A stretch of DNA of 8,297 nucleotides. It comes from Methanobacteriota archaeon (GTDB taxonomy: Archaea > Thermoplasmatota > Poseidoniia > Poseidoniales > Thalassarchaeaceae). Under the pieces are notes generated by a model. It did not search any database and was not told where the DNA came from. It saw nothing but the letters and a program-made list of their open reading frames with translations. Positions 1 to 5,478 of the stretch are shown here, one piece after another. Numbering within the stretch: the first letter of the stretch is position 1; every line of letters starts with the position of its first letter. Both the position numbers and the translations under genes were made by a program. The DNA is taken from the NCBI GenBank assembly GCA_002727275.1, contig PBWO01000012.1, positions 1 through 8,297 on the forward strand, given 5' to 3'.

Positions 1-81
1 GCTCCGCGCCTAGCGCGGCGGCTCCTGATGAAAGCCGAGAAACTCTGGGAATCCGACATGCTGGGAGCCTCCGTTCCGTAG
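1..81 (+). CDS. C-terminal end of an unidentified protein (partial)
   Basis: Frame 1 is open from the left edge to a TAG at 79-81, giving 26 residues that end in SDMLGASVP. The segment contains an amphipathic, charge-rich stretch (LLMKAEKLWE) typical of a real C-terminal helix. Its position fits a plus-strand gene convergent with the minus-strand PRC-barrel gene, 68 bp apart. A six-base-pair hairpin spans the stop codon. I do not recognise the family, and 26 codons could stay open by chance. The competing reading is a minus-strand start at 59 preceded by GGAGG; it encodes an Ser/Arg-rich peptide that looks like the antisense shadow of the Lys/Glu helix. I prefer the plus-strand reading, with real doubt. 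Confidence 0.45.
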   Translation, partial: APRLARRLLMKAEKLWESDMLGASVP

Positions 82-86
82 AACGG
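71..86 (+). terminator. Hairpin over the stop of the left partial gene
   Basis: CCGTTC (71-76) and GAACGG (81-86) are perfect inverted repeats around a CGTA loop, and the TAG at 79-81 lies at the top of the hairpin. It sits between convergent genes, so a transcription-end or mRNA 3'-protecting role is reasonable. No clean T run follows, and archaeal termination usually relies on T runs more than on hairpins, so this is an inference from position. A separate perfect 10-bp palindrome, GTCTTAAGAC, lies at 105-114 in the same gap. Confidence 0.35.
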
Positions 87-149
87 CCAATGAGCCCAAA
101 CTTCGTCTTAAGACCGTTATGTGGCCATGAACGAGTACTGCATCAGATG

Positions 150-392
150 TCAGCGAGCAAGTTGGATGCTAGAACCTACTGCTGACACCTCTTCAACCGG
201 GACTGAGATGAGGCCATCTAAGGTGGGCCATGGGAGAAGAGTGGGGTCTATGTCGGGCTCGATTGTCACTAACAAAGATACGATTCCGCCTGAATCGGAG
301 TCCAATCTGAAGTCAGCCAAATTACCCAACTTGTCTCCCGACTCATCGAGAACATCCTTCCCGAGTATTTCTCGGCCGAATGTCGTAGGCAT
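150..392 (-). CDS. Small PRC-barrel domain protein
   Basis: The 80-residue product consists of one PRC-barrel domain. The signature is the N-terminal FGREILGKDVLDESGDKLG segment followed by NLADFRLD, a hydrophobic strand (GIVSLLVTIE) and a C-terminal SVPVEEV strand. PRC barrels are small beta-barrels that bind RNA or protein partners; bacterial examples include the RimM C-terminus and photosynthetic reaction-centre H subunits. Free-standing archaeal versions have no firmly assigned role. It lies directly downstream of the Cdc48 gene on the same strand and is almost certainly cotranscribed. I chose the ATG at 392 because GGTG sits 8 nt upstream and the family usually starts a few residues before the barrel. 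The alternative GTG at 401 would give 83 residues and a 4-bp GTGA-type overlap with the Cdc48 stop. No signal peptide or membrane segment is seen. Domain call is good; function is unknown. Confidence 0.85.
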   Translation of the reverse strand: MPTTFGREILGKDVLDESGDKLGNLADFRLDSDSGGIVSLLVTIEPDIDPTLLPWPTLDGLISVPVEEVSAVGSSIQLAR

Positions 393-397
393 AATTC

Positions 398-2623
398 TCA
401 CACCGATTCAATACCCGAAAGGCCGTCCGGGCTCCTGCGTACCGACTCTAAGCCGCTCACCAGCATGGACTCCATGCGATCGTAGTACTGCATCATCTCA
501 TCGGTGACTGTCGGTCGAACACGCTCGATTGCCTGCTCAAAGTGCTTTTTGGACACAGTCTTTCGGTTGGCCCTCATTGCGATTAGAGCGGCTTCTCTGC
601 AAATTGCTTCGATATCCGCTCCAGTGTAATTTGTCAATTGCGATGCGAGGTCAGAGAGTTTGAACTTGCCAAGCGGCATGCTCTCTGTATGTATCTTGAG
701 AATCTCCAGAATAGACTTCGAGTCTGGAGGAGGAATATGCAAAACTCGCTCAAAGCGTCCACTCCTCAAAAGCGCGGGGTCAATCATCTCGGGTCTGTTG
801 GTCGCGGCGACTACAATCACACCCTCCATGCTCTCAACTCCATCCATGCTGCTCAGCAACTGATTGACGACCCGATTCATCACATCTGAGCCGGCACCAT
901 CGGTAGCTCTTCGCATTCCTGCGATACTCTCAAACTCGTCTAGGAAAACAATCGAAGGGCTCGATTGTTTGGCCTTCTTGAATACCTCTCGGACTGCCTT
1001 TTCAGATTCCCCTACCCACTTGGAAATCAGTTCAGGCCCCTTGATTGTGATGAAGTTGGCCTTGGCCTCATTGGCTATTGCCTTAGCAATCAGGGTCTTA
1101 CCGGTACCAGGTGCTCCGAACAGGACTATTCCTCGAGGAGGATTAATCCCGAAGTGGTCGAATACATCGGGCTTAGTAAGAGGCCATTCGATGCTTTCCT
1201 TGAGTCTCTCCTTGACTTCATCGAGGCCCCCCACTTGTTCCCAAGATACTTCTGGGACCTCGAGGTAAATTTCGCGCAGAGCGCTTGGCTCGATTTCCTT
1301 AATCGCTTGCCTGAAGTCTGACATTCTGACTTCCATCTTCTCTAGGACTTCTGGAGGAATCTGTTCCTCATCGAGATCAATTTCAGGCAGATATCTGCGA
1401 AGCGCCTTCATTGCAGATTCCCTGACAAGGGCTGAGATGTCAGCGCCGACGAACCCGTAAGAGTTGTCTAGCAGCCAATCCATTTCGAAATCGTCACTAA
1501 TCGGCATACCGCGAGTGTGGATGTCAATGATTTCCTTGCGACCATTCTTGTCCGGCACGCCAATCTCAAGTTCTCTGTCAAAGCGTCCCGGTCTGCGTAA
1601 AGCAGGGTCAATTGCATCTCTCCGATTGGTTGCCCCAATTACAACCACATTGTCGCGACCCTGCATTCCATCTAGGAGAGTAAGTAGTTGAGCGACGACT
1701 CTACGCTCTACCTCGCCGGTGACGTCTTCTCTTTTCGGAGCGATGCTGTCTAGCTCGTCGATGAAGATGATTGCAGGGGTGTTTGCAGCTGCTTCGTCGA
1801 AGATTTCTCTGAGTTGCTTCTCACTCTCACCGTAGTACTTGGAGATGATTTCCGGACCGTTGATTGAGGTGAAGTGGGCGTTGGTCTCGGAGGCCACCGC
1901 CTTAGCAATCAGGGTCTTTCCTGTGCCAGGTGGACCATGCAGTAGAACTCCTCTGGGCGGGTCGATTCCTAGACGTCTGAATAGGATAGGGTGTTTGAGA
2001 GGGAGTTCGATCATTTCTCTGACTTTCTGGAGTTGTTCGCCGATGCCGCCAATGTCCTCGTAAGAAATCGTCTGAACTTGTCCAGATTCTTCCTCATCTA
2101 CTGCCTCCTCCTTGATGACTATCTCAGTATCGGGTAGGACCTGGACAATGCCCTTGGGGCTAGTGGAGACGATTGCGAATGGGAGGGCTTCTGCAAACAG
2201 AGTCATGCCCGGGATGAAAATTCGGTCTCCTGCGACCACCGGGCGCTTGTTCAGGCCGCGTCGGGCGAAGCCTTCGATTCCAGGCCCAAATCTGACCTTC
2301 TGTTGTTTAGCCATCACAGGGCTGAGAACAAGTCTCTGACAGGGCTGGGTCTCGACCTTGGTTATGGTGACTCGGTCCCCTAGGCTTACTCCAGCGTTTT
2401 TCCTGATTATCCCATCTATCCGGATTACTCCTAGGTTAGCATCTTCGGGCCTGCAACGCCATACAATAGCAGCTGTTCTCTGCTCTCCGGAAATCTCGAC
2501 TATATCGCCAGGCTTTAGATTCAATTCGTTGTCAAATGGTACGCGAGCGCGGCCATGGCCAACGTCGCTAGGTATGGCTTTGGCCACCCTTAGTGTGAGA
2601 GATTCATTCGCTTCATCGGACAC
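398..2623 (-). CDS. cdc48: Cdc48/VAT-type AAA+ ATPase (archaeal p97)
   Basis: This is a cytosolic hexameric double-ring unfoldase that remodels or extracts proteins and can feed the archaeal proteasome. Numbered from the chosen start (741 residues), an N domain (double-psi barrel plus second lobe) occupies about 1-175. The D1 ATPase has Walker A GPPGTGKT (230-237), pore loop KYYGESE (262-268), Walker B IIFIDELD (285-292), sensor GATNR and arginine fingers in RRPGRFDRE (343-351). The D2 ATPase has Walker A GAPGTGKT (503-510), pore loop KWVGESE (535-541), Walker B FLDEFES, sensor AATNRP and SGRFER (621-626). Both rings look catalytically intact. The C-terminus ends GIESV and lacks a hydrophobic-Tyr-X proteasome-docking tail. 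The longest frame begins at a TTG at 2677. I prefer the GTG at 2623, preceded by AGGGGGC, because the family starts a few residues before the LTLRVAKA strand. The PRC-barrel gene follows immediately; ALDH is divergent. Confidence 0.96.
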   Translation of the reverse strand: MSDEANESLTLRVAKAIPSDVGHGRARVPFDNELNLKPGDIVEISGEQRTAAIVWRCRPEDANLGVIRIDGIIRKNAGVSLGDRVTITKVETQPCQRLVLSPVMAKQQKVRFGPGIEGFARRGLNKRPVVAGDRIFIPGMTLFAEALPFAIVSTSPKGIVQVLPDTEIVIKEEAVDEEESGQVQTISYEDIGGIGEQLQKVREMIELPLKHPILFRRLGIDPPRGVLLHGPPGTGKTLIAKAVASETNAHFTSINGPEIISKYYGESEKQLREIFDEAAANTPAIIFIDELDSIAPKREDVTGEVERRVVAQLLTLLDGMQGRDNVVVIGATNRRDAIDPALRRPGRFDRELEIGVPDKNGRKEIIDIHTRGMPISDDFEMDWLLDNSYGFVGADISALVRESAMKALRRYLPEIDLDEEQIPPEVLEKMEVRMSDFRQAIKEIEPSALREIYLEVPEVSWEQVGGLDEVKERLKESIEWPLTKPDVFDHFGINPPRGIVLFGAPGTGKTLIAKAIANEAKANFITIKGPELISKWVGESEKAVREVFKKAKQSSPSIVFLDEFESIAGMRRATDGAGSDVMNRVVNQLLSSMDGVESMEGVIVVAATNRPEMIDPALLRSGRFERVLHIPPPDSKSILEILKIHTESMPLGKFKLSDLASQLTNYTGADIEAICREAALIAMRANRKTVSKKHFEQAIERVRPTVTDEMMQYYDRMESMLVSGLESVRRSPDGLSGIESV

Positions 2624-2726
2624 TTCTACGCCCCCTAACAGATACCCTTGTGCTCTCAGGCTAGTTAAACCTACCAATCCAGAGGTGTCCCGGAGGTTGA
2701 AACGGTTATCGGAACAATGGTAGCGG
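2624..2726. promoter_or_regulatory. Divergent spacer between cdc48 and ALDH
   Basis: This spacer must hold both promoters if the starts chosen for the flanking genes are right. On the minus strand a TATA-like GTTTAACT (2670-2663) lies about 40 nt before the cdc48 GTG, which would put initiation near 2640 and leave a short leader carrying the AGGGGGC at about 2631-2637. On the plus strand the best candidate is TTGAAA at 2697-2702, spaced about 26 nt from the ALDH ATG at 2727 as expected for a leaderless archaeal transcript. Both boxes are weak matches and no clear BRE is visible. Confidence 0.3.
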
Positions 2727-4394
2727 ATGAGTAGGATTCATGGCTTGATGGCCATTCGCCGAGACATGACCCACGTTCTTGAGACCGGTTTCGAATACAT
2801 GGAAGCCAATAACCCGAATGGATCGCCTAAGGTTCGCGGATACAATATCATCAACGGCAATCTGACTCTTGCCAGTGACGGTGCGACCTACGAAAGTACC
2901 AATCCTGCTTGGCTGGATGATTGTCTGGGAGAGTTTCCGCTATCCACCAAGTCCGATGTTCACGATGCGCTTGCTGCTGCCCGTGCTGCCTTCCCTGGCT
3001 GGGCTGCGACACCAGCCCCTACTCGCGGGCAAGTGATTGGAAACATGGGACGTTTGCTGATGGAGCGTAAGGACGACCTTGTGCGCCTTCAGGCGCGCGA
3101 GATAGGTAAGACACTGAAGGAGTGCGGCGGCGAGATTCAGGAAGCCATCGATACCTGCTTGTTCTTCCAGTCAGAAGGTCGCCGTCTGTACGGTCAGACA
3201 GTCAACTCCGAATTGCCTGACAAGGAGTTGTTCACCTACCGCAGACCACTGGGGGTATGCGGCATCATCAACGCTTGCAACTTCCCCTCAGCAGTCCCAT
3301 TTTGGAAGATGATTCCTGCGATTATGTGTGGTAACACATGTGTGTGGAAGTCTCCTCAGGACTCCCCTCTGCTTTCCTTCGCTCTAGCCCGCGTCATGCA
3401 TGAGGCAGGGCTACCTGACGGTGTCATCAATCTCATCCACGGCAAGGGCAGTGGTGCCGGTCAGGATTTAGTCGACTCAGCCGACCTTGGAATGGTCGAC
3501 AAGATCTCATTCACTGGGAGCACTGCAGTTGGCAAGATGATTGGTGAGACCTGTGGTCGAAATCTGGTCAGTGCATCACTCGAATTAGGCGGCAAGAATC
3601 CGCTAGTAATCATGCCTTCAGCCAACATGGAAAACGCAGTCGAAGGAGCATACTGGGCTGGGTTTGGAACAGCGGGTCAGCGCTGTACGAGTCTTGGTAA
3701 CCTAATCATCCACGAGGATATCTACGACGAGTTCGTAGAGCGTTTCATGGAGAAGGTCAAGTCGACAGCAGTAGGCGACTCGATGCGTCACGACGGAGTT
3801 CTGTATGGCTCAATGCTGTCGGAGAAGTACGCAGTTGACTTCCTGAAGGGAATCGACATGTGCGAAGCCAGCGGAGCAACGAAAATCTGGGGCGAGGGTC
3901 GCATTACCAACGACAACAAGCCCGACAATTTCCATGGCGATGCCAGCGAAGGCGTTTACATGTGGCCTCACGTTTACGTGGATGTCACAGAAGACATGGA
4001 ATGCTTTCATGAGGAAATCTTCGGCCCTGTTGTAACTATCGTCAAGGCTCGTGATTTCGACCACGCTCTCCACCTAGCCAACGCTTCACCGTACGGTCTC
4101 TCGTCGGCGATTTACACCAATGACCGACTCGAGGCCTACCGCTACAAGACCGGAATTAAGGCCGGGATGACTGGAATCAACAACTCGACCACGGGGGCTG
4201 AGGCTCACCTGCCATTCGGGGGAGTGAAGGGAAGCGGGAATGGAACCCGTGAGTCGGGGATCTGGGTCATCGAGGCTTACTCTTACTGGCACGCGGTCAA
4301 CGACGAGCTTTCGGGCAAGTTACAGCTTGCTCAGATGGATGTAGATGAAATCGAAATGGAAGAAGCCGAAGCTGACTACGCCGGACTGGCTTAG
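2727..4394 (+). CDS. NAD(P)-dependent aldehyde dehydrogenase (ALDH superfamily)
   Basis: The protein should oxidise an aldehyde or semialdehyde to the acid with NAD(P)+ in the cytosol. All key elements of the fold are present in the 555-residue product: Asn185 in NACNFP, Lys208 in VWKSP, the cofactor loop FTGSTAVG (262-269), the general base Glu286 in LELGGKNP, the catalytic nucleophile Cys320 in GQRCTS, EEIFGPV (429-435) and the C-terminal PFGGVKGSG (497-504). The GAEAHLPFGG and SGKLQLAQ motifs near the C-terminus resemble semialdehyde dehydrogenases of amino-acid or pipecolate catabolism, but the substrate cannot be fixed from sequence. It is longer than the usual 480-500 residues: there is an extra N-terminal segment of about 50 residues, an expanded loop at about 390-412 and an acidic tail (EIEMEEAEAD). 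ATGs at 2748, 2766 and 2799 are in frame; the one at 2766 is a serious alternative start. It appears monocistronic. Confidence 0.93.
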   Translation: MSRIHGLMAIRRDMTHVLETGFEYMEANNPNGSPKVRGYNIINGNLTLASDGATYESTNPAWLDDCLGEFPLSTKSDVHDALAAARAAFPGWAATPAPTRGQVIGNMGRLLMERKDDLVRLQAREIGKTLKECGGEIQEAIDTCLFFQSEGRRLYGQTVNSELPDKELFTYRRPLGVCGIINACNFPSAVPFWKMIPAIMCGNTCVWKSPQDSPLLSFALARVMHEAGLPDGVINLIHGKGSGAGQDLVDSADLGMVDKISFTGSTAVGKMIGETCGRNLVSASLELGGKNPLVIMPSANMENAVEGAYWAGFGTAGQRCTSLGNLIIHEDIYDEFVERFMEKVKSTAVGDSMRHDGVLYGSMLSEKYAVDFLKGIDMCEASGATKIWGEGRITNDNKPDNFHGDASEGVYMWPHVYVDVTEDMECFHEEIFGPVVTIVKARDFDHALHLANASPYGLSSAIYTNDRLEAYRYKTGIKAGMTGINNSTTGAEAHLPFGGVKGSGNGTRESGIWVIEAYSYWHAVNDELSGKLQLAQMDVDEIEMEEAEADYAGLA

Positions 4395-4513
4395 ATTAGC
4401 ATCTCGCCACACTCCGGGCAAGGTAGTCCGGGCAGCCAAGCCCCTGGCATGTGACCGCAGTTCAGGCAGATGGAGGATTCGATATCGCCGTCCACGACCC
4501 TCGATTGGGGCAT
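4391..4513 (-). CDS. 40-residue zinc-ribbon or rubredoxin-knuckle protein
   Basis: A minus-strand frame from ATG (4513-4511) to TAA (4393-4391) encodes 40 residues with two CxxC knuckles: CLNCGH (Cys16, Cys19) and CPECGE (Cys32, Cys35), separated by a Pro/Gly/Trp-containing loop. Paired CxxCG knuckles bind one Zn2+ or Fe ion, as in zinc ribbons and rubredoxins. Such tiny proteins are common in archaea and often overlooked. The gene converges on the ALDH gene, the two stop codons share two bases, and it diverges from sdhC. A possible GGTTGA Shine-Dalgarno-like stretch lies about 9 nt upstream of the ATG. An in-frame TTG further upstream would add 12 residues. There is no signal peptide or membrane segment. 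Partner and function are unknown; a DNA/RNA-binding or electron-transfer role would be speculation. The four ordered cysteines in such a short frame argue against chance. Confidence 0.7.
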   Translation of the reverse strand: MPQSRVVDGDIESSICLNCGHMPGAWLPGLPCPECGEMLI

Positions 4514-4539
4514 TGTGTCTTCAACCTTGCACCGGCTTC

Positions 4540-4558
4540 TGAGTCCCAAAGGGACTCA
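4540..4558. repeat. Perfect inverted repeat upstream of sdhC
   Basis: TGAGTCCCAAAGGGACTCA has 8-bp perfect arms around an AAA centre. It sits in the divergent spacer between the small CxxC gene (start 4513) and sdhC (start 4603). Being upstream of both starts, it is better placed as a dimeric regulator site or a leader hairpin than as a terminator. On the minus strand it would lie within or just upstream of the 5' leader of the CxxC gene. Confidence 0.6.
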
Positions 4559-4566
4559 TGCAATCC

Positions 4567-4575
4567 CTTATGAAA
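4567..4575 (+). promoter_or_regulatory. sdhC: TATA-like box for the sdhCAB operon
   Basis: CTTATGAAA is the most AT-rich stretch of the spacer and lies about 30 nt before the sdhC ATG. That spacing would place initiation around 4596 and leave a leader of only a few nucleotides, as is common in archaea. Read on the minus strand it is TTTCATAAG, so it could also serve the divergent small gene. The match to the archaeal TATA consensus is modest. Confidence 0.35.
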
Positions 4576-4579
4576 CTAG

Positions 4580-4591
4580 AACGGTGCCGTT
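4580..4591. repeat. Short inverted repeat between TATA-like box and sdhC start
   Basis: AACGG-TG-CCGTT is a perfect 5-bp inverted repeat with a 2-bp spacer. It falls between the candidate TATA box and the expected transcription start of sdhC, the usual position for an archaeal repressor operator. Short palindromes of this size do occur by chance. Confidence 0.35.
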
Positions 4592-4602
4592 GAGCATCGG
4601 GG

Positions 4603-5478
4603 ATGCGGATGACTGAGGGCATCAAACTCCCGCTTCCGATGAAGAAGGGTTTCGGCGCTACCGACAGAGTGGATGCTTGGTGGAAAGGACCCACTGCCAT
4701 GGTGGCATATCTAGGCTTCATGATCGTCTATGCCACCTGGCGTGGGATGATGGAGTCAGACTTCTGGTATTTCGAGGAATTCGGCAGGAGTGCGGGTCAC
4801 CAAACCATGGCGATTGAGAGTCAGGGCAGCCATGTTCTGAGTCCACTGTTCAGTCCGCTGATTATCCCTGGAGAAGGTACGATGGGGTCTCTTGTTCCTA
4901 TGTGGTTGGCTTGGATGTCTCCAGCGATGTTCATCCTGATTTTCCCGGCTGGCTTCCGTGCTACCTGCTACTACTACCGCAAGGCGTACTATCGTGCCTT
5001 CATGCAGCAGCCAACCGGATGTGCTGTCTCCAAGCCATGGGATGAGTACAGCGGAGAGACGGGTTTGCTAGTCGTACAGAACCTGCATCGATACTTCATG
5101 TATGTAATGCTGATTTACCTACCAATTCTGTCGTGGGACTTCTGGCTCTCCGTTAACTTTCATGAAGGGGACGTTCATACATACGGGGTGAGTTTTGGTT
5201 CAATCTGTCTGCTTGTCAACGTTCTGATGTTGGCTGGCTACACCTTCGGATGTCATGCCTTCCGTCACGTCATAGGTGGAGGTTCAAACGACTGGACTGG
5301 TAGTCCTATGAGTAGAATCAAGTACAGATTGTGGAAACTTTCCACGAGTCTAAATGAGAAGCACAAGGAATGGGCCCTGTATAGCCTATTCTGGGTTATG
5401 TTCACTGACTTCTACATCTATGCTTGTACGGATCCTTTGTTCGGATGGAATGACATCATTCTGTGGGGTGGTCTGTGA
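4603..5478 (+). CDS. sdhC: Succinate dehydrogenase membrane anchor (cytochrome b-like subunit)
   Basis: This 291-residue protein anchors complex II in the membrane and should hold the quinone site and probably haem. Five hydrophobic helices are visible at about 31-48, 98-118, 158-184, 195-217 and 257-275, with a long loop of about 50 residues after helix 1. Candidate haem-ligand histidines are His162 (LHRYFMY, start of helix 3) and His218 or His222 (GCHAFRHVIGG, end of helix 4). The C-terminal pattern RYRLW/K..LN.KH..WA.YSL...FTD.Y resembles, from memory, the single-subunit anchor of the actinobacterial Sdh1 complex rather than the short three-helix SdhC and SdhD pair. It is the first gene of a C-A-B operon; its TGA overlaps the sdhA ATG by one base. 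The ATG at 4609 (residue 3) is an alternative start. Assignment rests on membrane topology and operon context. Confidence 0.85.
   Translation: MRMTEGIKLPLPMKKGFGATDRVDAWWKGPTAMVAYLGFMIVYATWRGMMESDFWYFEEFGRSAGHQTMAIESQGSHVLSPLFSPLIIPGEGTMGSLVPMWLAWMSPAMFILIFPAGFRATCYYYRKAYYRAFMQQPTGCAVSKPWDEYSGETGLLVVQNLHRYFMYVMLIYLPILSWDFWLSVNFHEGDVHTYGVSFGSICLLVNVLMLAGYTFGCHAFRHVIGGGSNDWTGSPMSRIKYRLWKLSTSLNEKHKEWALYSLFWVMFTDFYIYACTDPLFGWNDIILWGGL
5465..5473 (+). promoter_or_regulatory. sdhA: Shine-Dalgarno-like site for sdhA
   Basis: GGGGTGGTC at the end of sdhC resembles the archaeal GGAGGTGATC consensus. Its GGTG core stands 7 nt before the ATG at 5478, which supports that ATG over the in-frame GTG at 5463. 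Confidence 0.5.

Noticed and set aside
1..59. Minus-strand frame starting at ATG 59 with GGAGG 8 nt upstream
   Set aside because: The peptide is Ser/Phe/Arg-rich (MSDSQSFSAFIRSRRARRG) and looks like the antisense of a Lys/Glu helix on the plus strand. It stays possible because of the good ribosome-binding site; sequence to the left would decide.
19..69. Possible structured RNA or ribozyme: CTGATGA at 25-31 with GAAA at 39-42, and several small hairpins
   Set aside because: Only seven bases separate the two hammerhead-like elements, too few for stem II, and no suitable cleavage site is positioned. A passing likeness to the archaeal SRP RNA 5' region (CCGACATGCTGGG) lacks the S domain, since the downstream DNA encodes the PRC-barrel protein.
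864..1268. Plus-strand frame of 134 codons inside cdc48
   Set aside because: It is an antisense shadow: the minus-strand Cdc48 D2 domain fully explains this sequence with conserved motifs.
4391..4513. Small CxxC protein as a Rieske-type accessory subunit of complex II
   Set aside because: Rieske clusters need CxH and CxxH pairs. This protein has two CxxC pairs, which fit a zinc ribbon or rubredoxin knuckle instead.
5463..5477. Earlier GTG start for sdhA
   Set aside because: It would extend the overlap with sdhC by 15 bases; the ATG at 5478 overlaps the sdhC stop in the typical TGATG manner, has GGTG at proper spacing and starts where the family does.
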